From contig JANQGS010000084.1 in the NCBI GenBank assembly GCA_028277195.1, positions 1 through 16,253 of the forward strand: a stretch of 16,253 nucleotides of DNA. Direction: 5' to 3'. Made by a program: the position numbers and the translations under genes. This stretch comes from Candidatus Gastranaerophilales bacterium. GTDB taxonomy: Bacteria > Cyanobacteriota > Vampirovibrionia > Gastranaerophilales > UBA9971. Numbering within the stretch: position 1 is the stretch's first letter; every line of letters starts with the position of its first letter. Under the pieces are notes generated by a model that worked only from the letters and a program-made list of their open reading frames with translations, made no database searches and was not told the origin of the DNA. Shown here piece after piece: positions 1 to 7,636 of the stretch.

Positions 1-332
1 ACTCCGCTTATGCAGGGAATATTGTTCTCTTTAAGATATTCTCTGAGGCTTTTTGTGCTTTTCCAATTGCTCTCAAGGTCGGTCATTTCCTTTATCACAA
101 ACCCCCTGACCTGCACCCTGGCTGATTCAACATCTTCCTCATTAATACCGTAATTGCCGATAAGGGGATAGGTCATTACCACTACCTGGCCGGCATATGA
201 GGGGTCGGTCAGGATTTCCTGGTAGCCTGTCATTCCGGTATTGAATACTATCTCGCCAAAAGAGGTTATTTCCGCTCCGCAGGACTCGCCTTCTATTATC
301 GTGTCATCCTCGAGTATTATGTATGCTTTCAA
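1..332 (-). CDS. carA: Carbamoyl-phosphate synthase small subunit, N-terminal part (cut by window edge)
   Basis: Glutaminase subunit of carbamoyl-phosphate synthase. It releases ammonia from glutamine for the large subunit, feeding arginine and pyrimidine synthesis in the cytoplasm. About 110 residues are visible out of roughly 360 usual. The N-terminal CarA domain is clear: a start like MKAYIILEDD, then FGEIVFNTGMTGYQEILTDP, YAGQVVVMTYPLIGNYG, and IPCISG at the edge. The catalytic Cys-His-Glu amidotransferase half lies outside the window. The start is a TTG at 332; an AGGAG sits 8 nt upstream and the family alignment begins exactly there. It lies 108 bp downstream of argB on the same strand, so the two probably form an arginine cluster. 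Identification is secure from the motifs; operon membership is inferred. Confidence 0.93.
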   Translation of the reverse strand, partial: MKAYIILEDDTIIEGESCGAEITSFGEIVFNTGMTGYQEILTDPSYAGQVVVMTYPLIGNYGINEEDVESARVQVRGFVIKEMTDLESNWKSTKSLREYLKENNIPCISG

Positions 333-440
333 TGATTGGTCTCCTGTTCATTTTTTATTATATCAAAGACATTTTTACGCCAGGTTTTTATGAATTATCT
401 TTTTTTAAAAATTTTTTCATAGCTCTATTCCTTACCAATA

Positions 441-1307
441 TCAGCTATCGCAATGTATCATAGTGCCAATACCCCTGTCTGTAAAAACCTCCAGCAACAG
501 GCTGTGCTCAACCCGCCCATCAAGTATGTGTACTGTTTTAACTCCTTTTTTAACCCCCTCTATGCAACATTCTACTTTAGGTATCATACCGCCTGAAATC
601 ACGCCGTCCTTGATTAACTGCTCGGCATGGGTTACTTTAATGTTTGATATCAGGGAGGCCGGGTCATTAATGTCTTTTAAAACACCCTCTGTATCTGTTA
701 AAAAAACTAATTTCTCTGCCTGTAGCGCTCCGGCAATTGCTGAAGCGGCGTAATCAGCGTTTACATTATAGCCCTGGCCCTGCATATCCTTTGCCACAGG
801 AGCGATAACCGGTATAAAATCGTCCCTGACAAGGGTTTTAATGAGGCCGGGGTCAACATGGTCAATCTCGCCTATAAAACCCGCGTCCTGCCCATTAATC
901 GTTTTTTTCCTGGCTGTAAGTATATTGCCGTCCTTTCCGCTTATCCCGACAGCGTTCAGGCCCTGCTTCTGGATATAGGTGACTATATTTTTATTAATCT
1001 TGCCGGAGAGAACCATTTCAACCACTTCCATGGTCTCTTCATCAGTTACCCGCAAGCCGTTTATAAATTCAGTCTTTTTATCTATGCGCTCCAGGAGCTT
1101 GTTTATCTCATTCCCGCCCCCGTGGACTATTACCGGGCACATGCCAACCAGCTTCATAAGCACAATGTCCTGGATTACTGTATTTTTCAGCTCCTCATTA
1201 AGCATTGCGCTGCCGCCGTATTTGATTACAACGGTTTTCCCGCTGAATTTTTTAATATACGGCAGGGCTTCTATGAGTGTTTTAGCTTTTTCTATATACT
1301 GCTGCAA
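441..1307 (-). CDS. argB: Acetylglutamate kinase
   Basis: Phosphorylates N-acetylglutamate with ATP, the second step of arginine synthesis. The 288-aa length is normal for the arginine-inhibited class. Visible are the phosphate-binding KYGGSA (K29), VHGGGNEIN (63-69), the substrate-binding GLRVTD (R86), NVNADYAA (181-188) and FLTDTEGVL (202-210). The first about 25 residues form the extra N-terminal helix, and the C-terminus carries HILDGR...LLEVFTDRGIGT. In known family members (Thermotoga, Pseudomonas) these two elements make the hexameric enzyme inhibited by arginine; the short E. coli enzyme lacks the helix. Feedback inhibition by arginine is therefore a reasonable inference. The start is TTG at 1307 with AGGA about 6 nt upstream. 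carA follows on the same strand. Confidence 0.95.
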   Translation of the reverse strand: MQQYIEKAKTLIEALPYIKKFSGKTVVIKYGGSAMLNEELKNTVIQDIVLMKLVGMCPVIVHGGGNEINKLLERIDKKTEFINGLRVTDEETMEVVEMVLSGKINKNIVTYIQKQGLNAVGISGKDGNILTARKKTINGQDAGFIGEIDHVDPGLIKTLVRDDFIPVIAPVAKDMQGQGYNVNADYAASAIAGALQAEKLVFLTDTEGVLKDINDPASLISNIKVTHAEQLIKDGVISGGMIPKVECCIEGVKKGVKTVHILDGRVEHSLLLEVFTDRGIGTMIHCDS

Positions 1308-1522
1308 CGGTTGTCCTGCTTAAGCATGTTTTTTCAAGTAAACCCTCAATATAAAAAATTTTAACATAACCTATATTAGTGTTCTGTTAAATTAATTTTG
1401 CCCGATTGTCAATGAAATTGTAAACATTTTGTAAAATTTATCTGGTTTTACATAAAGTTAACCCGTAATATACCGATTAAATATACAAAGAAGCCCGTCA
1501 GTATTTACTAAGGAGAAGATTA

Positions 1523-1900
1523 ATGAGCGAATTTCGTATTAACAAGGTTCAAATCAACACCCCTCAGCCTGCGCCGGAAAAGAAAAAAAAAGAAACCGCT
1601 GAAAAGGCTGAAAAAAAGGAGGTTAATCCAAAACCTGAATTTAACAGAAAACCCGCCGAGGATGTACTCGATTATATGGCAAAATCCGCCATGCCCGCCA
1701 ATGTAAAGAGCAAAAAACCCGTTGATGTCACCGCTAAGTATGTTGATACAAAAAGCCGGGAGAGGATTGAGGCAGCGGTAAGGGATTTTGAAAAAGTGAT
1801 TTTCGCAAGCGCGGAGGCTGCTATACAGGAGTTCGGCCTGTCTGAGGAGGCGGCTACTGACGCTGCCATCATAGGATTTAACCGCAAATTCCTGGCGTAA
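1523..1900 (+). CDS. Small lysine-rich protein of unknown function
   Basis: I do not recognise this 125-aa protein. It starts at ATG 1523 with AGGAG 7 nt upstream, so translation looks real. Residues 1-50 are low-complexity and charged (Lys, Glu, Pro, Ala, including KKKK and KAEKKE), likely disordered. Residues from about 70 form an amphipathic helical segment (SRERIEAAVRDFEKVIFASA then a LSEEAATDAAIIGF-type tail) that resembles a small helical bundle with an acidic face. There is no signal peptide, membrane segment or cysteine. It is divergent from argB and converges on the aminotransferase gene, so it is monocistronic. Context gives no role. A regulatory or adaptor-type protein is possible but unproven. 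Confidence 0.75.
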   Translation: MSEFRINKVQINTPQPAPEKKKKETAEKAEKKEVNPKPEFNRKPAEDVLDYMAKSAMPANVKSKKPVDVTAKYVDTKSRERIEAAVRDFEKVIFASAEAAIQEFGLSEEAATDAAIIGFNRKFLA

Positions 1901-2014
1901 GAACCGGTTTATACTGGATAAACAGGGGGCGGTCAATGGACCGGCCTTGGTTTACAAAAATATTTAAAATACTCTATATCAATATTAATGGTATTTCCCA
2001 AGGGTTTTAGTGCG

Positions 2015-3280
2015 TCAAGTGTCAAAGTAAAACCCGTCCTGCTTCATTCTCGTAATAACTTCGTATAAGGCTTCTTCGCCGGGGCTTATGGAGATTCTGA
2101 AAAAGCCTTCGCCGTATTCTCCGAACCCGCTACCGGGAACTACGACTATGCCTGATTCTTCCAGCAGCCTGTTGCAGAATTCCTCACTGGTCATGTATTT
2201 GGGAGGTATAGGAAGCCACAGGTAGAATGTCGCTTTTGGAATAATTAAATTATCAATATCCCATCCGAGCTCTTTAAAGCCTTTTAAGAGAATTTCCTGT
2301 TTTTTCTGGAAGGCTTTATTTGACTCTTCTATGTACTCGTCGCCTTCACTGCTGGTTAAAATCACTGAAGCGGCCTTTTGCAGCGCTTTAAACAGCCCTG
2401 TGTCCACTGTTGACTTCATTTTTCCCATAATGCCGACAGCGTCCCTGTTCCCGCAAGCCCATCCCAGTCTCCAGCCCGTCATACTGTAGGGTTTGCTCAG
2501 GCTGTGGAATTCTATTGCCACGTCTTTTGCTCCCTCAAACTCAAGTATACTGGCCGGGGCTTCCTGGTCGCCAAAGTACATATCAGCATACGCTGCATCG
2601 CTAATGAGTAAAATATTTTTTTGCCTGCAAAAATCCACGATTTTTTTCAGGTAATCCCTTGTAGCGGTTGCACCAAGAGGATTATTAGGGTAGTTTATAA
2701 CGATTGCCTTTACTTTTTCAGGATTAAAGCCGTCATTTTTAAGGTTGTCCATTACCGAGCCAAGGCATGGCATAAAATTATTCTCATAAGTAAGCGCAAT
2801 TGGGTAGGGTTTTCCGCCGATGACTTTTATCTGCTCCTGGTAAGAAGCATAACCCGGGTCGGGAATAAGTATGATATCCTGTTCCTTTTCTTTTAATGTC
2901 GGGTTAACAAGGCATCTGAACATATTTGCCAGGCCTTCCTTAGAGCCTATGAGCGAAAAAATCTCGGTTTTTGTATCCAGTTCAACCCCGAAGCGATTTT
3001 TCATTCTCTGCGCAACAGCCTCAAGAAAGAATATTTCTCCTTTTGGCGTGGAGTATGTGCTGATACCGGGCTCATTCAGGCAATTAGCGAGCGTTTCCGT
3101 CACCAGTTTCGGAGGCGGCCGGGTTGGTGCGCCTATGCTCAGGTTAATCGGGGTTCTGTTTTTCGCTTTTAAGCCAGGGGTAAATTCTGTTGTTTTTTGC
3201 TTTATCCTGAACATTATATAGGTTTCGAGTGTTTTTACATAGTCAGAGTAGAGGCTTTTAATATTGATTTCTGTTTGCAC
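2015..3280 (-). CDS. Pyridoxal-phosphate aminotransferase, LL-diaminopimelate aminotransferase type
   Basis: A 421-aa fold-type I aminotransferase. Key residues are NYPNNP (196-201), D228 in SDAAYADMYF, the Schiff-base lysine K263 in FHSLSKPYSMTGWRLG, R271, and the carboxylate-binding R395 in GFFRISIS. GSKEGLANM (112-120), IPDPGYASY (139-147), GAKDVAIEFHSLSK and KSTVDTGLFKALQ closely follow DapL-type enzymes, which convert tetrahydrodipicolinate to LL-diaminopimelate in one step for lysine and peptidoglycan synthesis. A related aspartate or alanine aminotransferase cannot be excluded, because DapL-like proteins have several activities and no other dap gene is nearby. The start is GTG at 3280 with AAGGA 7 nt upstream; an in-frame internal Met at residue 23 has less support. 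Extended -10 promoter and short leader upstream. Confidence 0.85.
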   Translation of the reverse strand: MQTEINIKSLYSDYVKTLETYIMFRIKQKTTEFTPGLKAKNRTPINLSIGAPTRPPPKLVTETLANCLNEPGISTYSTPKGEIFFLEAVAQRMKNRFGVELDTKTEIFSLIGSKEGLANMFRCLVNPTLKEKEQDIILIPDPGYASYQEQIKVIGGKPYPIALTYENNFMPCLGSVMDNLKNDGFNPEKVKAIVINYPNNPLGATATRDYLKKIVDFCRQKNILLISDAAYADMYFGDQEAPASILEFEGAKDVAIEFHSLSKPYSMTGWRLGWACGNRDAVGIMGKMKSTVDTGLFKALQKAASVILTSSEGDEYIEESNKAFQKKQEILLKGFKELGWDIDNLIIPKATFYLWLPIPPKYMTSEEFCNRLLEESGIVVVPGSGFGEYGEGFFRISISPGEEALYEVITRMKQDGFYFDT

Positions 3281-3318
3281 TTTGTTTTCCTTTATTTATA
3301 AAGATTAATTTTCTGCTA

Positions 3319-3327
3319 TTTATACCA
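3319..3327 (-). promoter_or_regulatory. Extended -10 promoter for the DapL-type aminotransferase gene
   Basis: Reading the minus strand, TGG directly precedes TATAAA, giving the TGnTATAAA extended -10 pattern. It predicts a start near 3312 and a leader of about 32 nt containing the AAGGA ribosome site. No good -35 is seen at normal spacing, which extended -10 promoters can lack. Prediction only. Confidence 0.45.
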
Positions 3328-3338
3328 GAATGTGCTTA

Positions 3339-3369
3339 TAATTTCGAAAGCTCATCGCTTCCGAAATTA
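3339..3369. repeat. 13-bp inverted repeat (hairpin) upstream of the aminotransferase gene
   Basis: TAATTTCGAAAGC, a 5-nt loop TCATC, then GCTTCCGAAATTA form a 13-bp stem with one mismatch, which becomes a G-U pair in minus-strand RNA. No U-tract follows on the minus strand, so it is not a classic terminator. It lies just upstream of the predicted promoter in the 200-bp gap between the histidine kinase and aminotransferase genes, so it could be an operator or a repeat remnant. A second weaker inverted repeat (ATACTGC at 3386-3392, GCAGTAT at 3432-3438) lies in the same gap. Confidence 0.55.
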
Positions 3370-3480
3370 ACGCACCCGCTTCGCAATACTGCTATGCATC
3401 TATAGTATAAATTCGGAATTATTTAAGCAATGCAGTATAAATATAATTTAAGCAGCTTCTTTTTTCAACTGTAATTTAAA

Positions 3481-4851
3481 TTATGCGACATTTTTTTGGC
3501 GGAACACGCCCGGCAGGCTGAACCAGAATCTTGTTCCCCTGCCCTCAACAGACTCAAAGTCAATCGTTCCCTTATGCAGCTCAATAATTTTCTTGCTCAG
3601 GGTAAGTCCAAGCCCTGTACCCTCCTGCTTCCTTGTTAAAGAGGAGTCAAGCTGCCTGAAGCTCTTGAATATTTTTTCCCTGTCCCCCGCTGCTATACCT
3701 ATGCCGGTATCATGGACCTCAACCCTGAGTTCCTGGCCGTCCCGGCAGGCTATCACCCTTACTTCCCCGCCTTCTTCCGTAAATTTAACAGCATTGCTTA
3801 AAAGGTTGTACATTACCTGTTTAAATCTTCGCAAATCAGCATTAATAAACAGGTCTTTTTCCGCTTCTGTTTTTATTATTATATTTTTCTTGTTTGAAAT
3901 ACTGTTCAGCACAGAAACCGCTTCTTGAAATGATTGATATATGTTGAAAATTTCGTAATTAACCTCCATATTCCCGGATTCTATTTTTGAGAGGTCAAGT
4001 ATGTCATTTACGAGTCGTAAAAGATGCTCCCCGCTCAGTTTTATATTATTGACAAACTTTTCCTGTTTCTCGTTTAATTTTCCGCAATCTTCTTCAATTA
4101 GCATTTCTGAAAACCCTATTATTGCATTTAGCGGGGTTCTTAATTCATGGGACATGCCGGATAGAAATTCGCTCTTTAACCTTGTGGCTTCCTGGACTTT
4201 CGCGTAGAGCATGGCCTGTTTTATTGCTATGGCAACCTGGCTTCCAATGTCCTTTAGTACCTCAACATGGGATTCTTCCCATTCTCTCCTTTCACCAACC
4301 TGGTGAACAACAATAATGCCCAGAATTTCACCCCTTTCCTCTATCGGTACTATAACCAGTGATTTGATGTCATTGCTCTCCAGGTAAATAACCTGTTCCC
4401 TGCATAAGGGGTCTTCAGGGCAATCGTTCACTATAACAGGACAAAAGTCTCTTGTTATGGCTTTATGCCAGGCATTAGGCAGTTTGTAAAAATTTTTTTC
4501 CTTATGGGTATTTGATTTAATATTTTCATTTCTTCTATATTCATTTTTAAAGTTAAATTCGCCTTTTTCCTTGTCAAACAGAGCTATAAGACATCTGTCA
4601 ACTCCCAGCAATTTCCCGACTTCTTCAACTGTTTTTTCCAGGACAGTATTAAGGCAAAGAGACTCCCTGATACTGTTTACCAGCCACCTGACAATCCGTT
4701 CCTTTTCCTGTTGTTCAAAAATTTTATTGATATAGCTTGTTAATTCCTCTTCTTTTTCGTGTACTCTGTTTTCATTATAAATCCCGGTTATTAAACGGCC
4801 TGAAATTTTAACAATTAACTTTCGTATATTCATTTGCAAATAAAATTCCAT
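3481..4851 (-). CDS. Soluble GAF-domain sensor histidine kinase
   Basis: A 456-aa cytoplasmic sensor kinase without membrane segments. Residues about 30-60 are a charged, coiled-coil-like start. Residues about 60-215 are a GAF sensor domain (VDRCLIALFD, then SLVIVPIEERGEILGIIVVHQ). HisKA follows with the phospho-acceptor H235 in MSHELRTPLNAIIGFSEML. The ATPase domain has the N-box NLLSNAVKF (N353), G1 box HDTGIGI (D381), F-box IFKSFRQLD and G2 box GTGLGL (411-416). All residues for autophosphorylation are present. No response regulator gene is adjacent, so it is an orphan kinase; its signal is unknown. The start is ATG 4851; no good Shine-Dalgarno is visible there or at the in-frame ATG six codons later. 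A possible TTTACT-N17-TAATAT promoter lies upstream in the AT-rich gap shared with clpB. Confidence 0.93.
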   Translation of the reverse strand: MEFYLQMNIRKLIVKISGRLITGIYNENRVHEKEEELTSYINKIFEQQEKERIVRWLVNSIRESLCLNTVLEKTVEEVGKLLGVDRCLIALFDKEKGEFNFKNEYRRNENIKSNTHKEKNFYKLPNAWHKAITRDFCPVIVNDCPEDPLCREQVIYLESNDIKSLVIVPIEERGEILGIIVVHQVGERREWEESHVEVLKDIGSQVAIAIKQAMLYAKVQEATRLKSEFLSGMSHELRTPLNAIIGFSEMLIEEDCGKLNEKQEKFVNNIKLSGEHLLRLVNDILDLSKIESGNMEVNYEIFNIYQSFQEAVSVLNSISNKKNIIIKTEAEKDLFINADLRRFKQVMYNLLSNAVKFTEEGGEVRVIACRDGQELRVEVHDTGIGIAAGDREKIFKSFRQLDSSLTRKQEGTGLGLTLSKKIIELHKGTIDFESVEGRGTRFWFSLPGVFRQKNVA

Positions 4852-4993
4852 TGTTACATCATAAAAATATTAAAGAAAGGTGTTAATAAAGTAAAGACAA
4901 TAAAAATAAATAATTTATTAAAAAAACAGATATTAAAAAATAATAAATTAAAATTAATATGGTAATAATTTATTGTGAGGAATATAGCGCTAA

Positions 4994-7582
4994 ATGATAG
5001 ACCTTAATAAACTTACAGAACAGGCCAGAAATGTTGTGATTGCCTCGCAGGAAGTGATGCTCCGGTATAAAAACCCTCAAATACTCCCCGAACACTTGTT
5101 TATAGCGATGATGGAAGATGAAAACAAATTTGTACCGGTCATTTTAAGTAAATTAGGCGCAAACCCCTCGCTACTAAAGGAACAGGTAGAAAAAATACTT
5201 GCAAAAAAACCTAAAATCACTTACGAACCTCCTCCAGGCCAGGTATACATTAGCATTGAGCTAAAAAAAACATTCGATAAAGCCGAGGAAGAAGCTAAAC
5301 GTTTGAAGGACAGTTATATAACCCTAGGCCACATCGTCCTGGCGATGAGTGAAGAGCGGACAACCGAGCTGGGAAAGATTTTAGAGCAAAATAAAATAAC
5401 AAAAGAGGCTTTATATAAGGCCTTGAAGGAAATTCGCGGTTCATCGCCAGTTGACAGCCCGGATGCGGAAAAAACGTTCCAGGCGCTGGAAAAATACAGT
5501 ATAGACCTGACAGAGCAGGCCAGAAAAGGCAAACTCGACCCGGTAATAGGCCGGGATGCAGAAATAAGAAGAATTATCCAGGTATTGAACAGGAGAACAA
5601 AGAATAATCCCGTGCTTATAGGAGACCCCGGAGTGGGGAAAACCGCAATAGTAGAGGGTCTTGCCCTGAGGATAATAAGGGAGGATGTGCCCGAAACCCT
5701 TAAGCAGGCAAGATTAATCTCACTTGATATGGGAGCACTTGTTGCGGGGGCAAAGTTCAGGGGTGAATTTGAGGAAAGACTCAAGGCAGTGCTTAAGGAA
5801 GTGCAGGAAAGCGAGGGTGAAATCATTTTGTTCATTGACGAACTGCATACTGTTGTAGGGGCAGGCGCCACAGAAGGCGCAATGGATGCGGGCAACCTGC
5901 TTAAGCCCCTGCTGGCAAGGGGACAGCTAAGATGCATCGGCGCTACCACAATTAATGAGTACAGAAAGCATATAGAAAAAGATGCCGCACTGGAAAGGCG
6001 TTTCCAGCCTGTTTTAATAGAAGAGCCTTCGATTGAGGATACAATAAGCATTCTGAGAGGGCTCAAAGAGCGCTATGAAGTGCATCATGGCGTCAGAATA
6101 AAGGATTCTGCCCTGATAGCGGCGGCCAGGCTCTCTGACAGGTACATAACAGACAGATTCCTGCCTGACAAAGCAATTGACCTGATAGACGAGGCAGCTT
6201 CCAGGCTACGTATAGAGATAGACAGCATGCCATCAGAGATTGACGCGCTGGAGAGGCAGAAAACCCAGCTTGAAATAGAACGCGAAGCGCTCAAAAAAGA
6301 AACCGACCCCGCCTGTATTGAAAAGGCTCGGAACATCGAAGCGCAGGTACAGGGCTTGAAAGAACGGGTTGACTCCCTAAAAGGGCGCTGGGAAAAGGAA
6401 AAAGGGGCAATTTCATCCATCAGGGACATTAAGGAAGAGATTGAAAAAACAAAACAGATGATTGATGAGGCTGAAAGGGATGCTGACCTTGCAAAAGCCG
6501 CTGAGCTAAAGTACGGGAAACTTATTGAGCTGGAAAAAAGGCTCGATAAGGAAGAGCAGACCCTTGCGCAAAGGGATGAAAACACCCTGCTCAAGGAAGA
6601 AATTGATGAGGAGGACATAGCGGAAATCGTTTCAAAATGGACCGGTATCCCCGTTAACAAGCTGATTGAGAGCGAACTGCAAAAACTGTTAAAAATGGAG
6701 GATGAACTTCATAAGCGTGTAATTGGCCAGGATGAGGCGGTTATCGCCGTATCAGAGGCGGTTCGCAGGGCCAGGGCCGGGTTGAAAGACCCTAACAGGC
6801 CCATAGGCTCGTTCATTTTCCTTGGCCCTACCGGCGTGGGCAAGACCGAGCTGGCTAAAGCGCTTGCCGCGTTCCTGTTTAACGATGAAAACGCCCTTAT
6901 AAGAATAGACATGACCGAATATATGGAAAAGCACGCCGTTGCAAGGCTTATTGGCGCGCCTCCGGGATATGTCGGCCATGAGGAGGGCGGGCAGCTTACA
7001 GAGCAGGTAAGAAGAAAGCCCTATAGCGTTATCCTGTTTGATGAAATAGAAAAAGCGCACAATGACGTGTTCAATATAATGCTGCAAATACTCGATGACG
7101 GGCGTTTGACCGACTCCAGGGGCCGGACTGTTGATTTTAAGAACACCGTTATTATTATGACCAGCAACATTGGCAGTCATATAATCCTTGAGGGGATGCT
7201 GAATTTTGAATTAGCTAAAAGCCAGGTTCTGGAGTTAATGAAGCAGCATTTTAAGCCGGAATTCCTTAACAGGGTTGATGAGATAGTGTTCTTTAAGGCC
7301 CTCAACCTTGAACAGCTCGGCGATATAGTTGATATACAGGTACAGGGGTTGGAAAAGTTGCTTTTAGAGCGCAATATGGGGATTGAGATTAGCGAGGATG
7401 CCAGGGAAGTACTTGCCGCAAGGGGTTATAACCCGGCATACGGGGCGCGGCCACTCAAGCGTGTAATACGCCAGAGCATTGAAAACCCGCTTTCCGGGAA
7501 AATCTTGGCGGGGGAGTTTTCTGACGGGGATAAAATTCTTGTGGGGCTTGAGAATGATGATATTGTGTTCAGGAAAGGGTGA
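4994..7582 (+). CDS. clpB: ClpB protein disaggregase
   Basis: AAA+ chaperone of 862 aa (E. coli ClpB has 857) that threads aggregated proteins through its hexameric pore with DnaK. Order: Clp N-domain (1-145), NBD1 with Walker A GDPGVGKT (210-217), Walker B D282-E283 and arginine finger region LERRF (333-337), the long coiled-coil M-domain (about 400-530) that distinguishes ClpB from ClpA/ClpC, then NBD2 with GPTGVGKT (611-618), Walker B D683-E684, pore loop GYVG (658-661) and sensor-2 GARPLKR. Pore loop 1 is GAKFRGE, with Phe at the usual aromatic position. The start is ATG 4994 with GAGGAA 11 nt upstream, a rather long spacing. I saw no CIRCE inverted repeat upstream, so heat regulation is not evident. 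The gene is complete and apparently functional. Confidence 0.97.
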   Translation: MIDLNKLTEQARNVVIASQEVMLRYKNPQILPEHLFIAMMEDENKFVPVILSKLGANPSLLKEQVEKILAKKPKITYEPPPGQVYISIELKKTFDKAEEEAKRLKDSYITLGHIVLAMSEERTTELGKILEQNKITKEALYKALKEIRGSSPVDSPDAEKTFQALEKYSIDLTEQARKGKLDPVIGRDAEIRRIIQVLNRRTKNNPVLIGDPGVGKTAIVEGLALRIIREDVPETLKQARLISLDMGALVAGAKFRGEFEERLKAVLKEVQESEGEIILFIDELHTVVGAGATEGAMDAGNLLKPLLARGQLRCIGATTINEYRKHIEKDAALERRFQPVLIEEPSIEDTISILRGLKERYEVHHGVRIKDSALIAAARLSDRYITDRFLPDKAIDLIDEAASRLRIEIDSMPSEIDALERQKTQLEIEREALKKETDPACIEKARNIEAQVQGLKERVDSLKGRWEKEKGAISSIRDIKEEIEKTKQMIDEAERDADLAKAAELKYGKLIELEKRLDKEEQTLAQRDENTLLKEEIDEEDIAEIVSKWTGIPVNKLIESELQKLLKMEDELHKRVIGQDEAVIAVSEAVRRARAGLKDPNRPIGSFIFLGPTGVGKTELAKALAAFLFNDENALIRIDMTEYMEKHAVARLIGAPPGYVGHEEGGQLTEQVRRKPYSVILFDEIEKAHNDVFNIMLQILDDGRLTDSRGRTVDFKNTVIIMTSNIGSHIILEGMLNFELAKSQVLELMKQHFKPEFLNRVDEIVFFKALNLEQLGDIVDIQVQGLEKLLLERNMGIEISEDAREVLAARGYNPAYGARPLKRVIRQSIENPLSGKILAGEFSDGDKILVGLENDDIVFRKG

Positions 7583-7621
7583 TGGCACCCGTAAGTATTT
7601 TTTCCTTCTTACTTAATTTTT

Positions 7622-7630
7622 TGCTACAAT
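7622..7630 (+). promoter_or_regulatory. Extended -10 promoter giving a leaderless hisH mRNA
   Basis: TGC followed by TACAAT matches the TGnTAnAAT extended -10 consensus. Transcription would begin about 7 nt downstream, at the hisH ATG (7637) itself. No Shine-Dalgarno is present before that ATG. The two observations together suggest a leaderless transcript. The -35 region (TTCCTT) is weak. Confidence 0.5.
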
Positions 7631-7636
7631 CAAACC

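Noticed and set aside
388..422. TATGAA...TTCATA imperfect palindrome between argB and carA, possible arginine repressor box
   Set aside because: The arms are only 6 bp, 21 nt apart and embedded in A/T runs; it does not match the ArgR box spacing or consensus. It could as easily be chance.
1308..1522. Promoters in the 215-bp gap between argB and the small + gene
   Set aside because: TTTACA-N16-TATACC (1447-1474) and a perfect TTGACA on the minus strand (near 1406-1412) were seen, but neither has a convincing partner box, so no promoter is called. Nothing else stands out there.
1901..2014. Terminator between the two convergent genes (GTTTA/TAAAC and CGGTC/GACCG hairpins)
   Set aside because: Stems are only about 5 bp and no T-tract follows either one.
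4852..4993. CIRCE-type or other heat-shock operator before clpB
   Set aside because: The region is almost pure A/T with many chance palindromes such as AATAAATAATTTATT; no TTAGCACTC/GAGTGCTAA pair exists.
5747..5769. Phe instead of Tyr in pore loop 1 of ClpB as a functional change
   Set aside because: An aromatic residue is retained and Phe occurs in many ClpB homologues, so it is not noteworthy.
5314..6660. Long Ser-rich open frames antisense to clpB
   Set aside because: Composition is typical of antisense shadows of a Lys/Glu/Ala-rich gene; the sense strand encodes intact ClpB.
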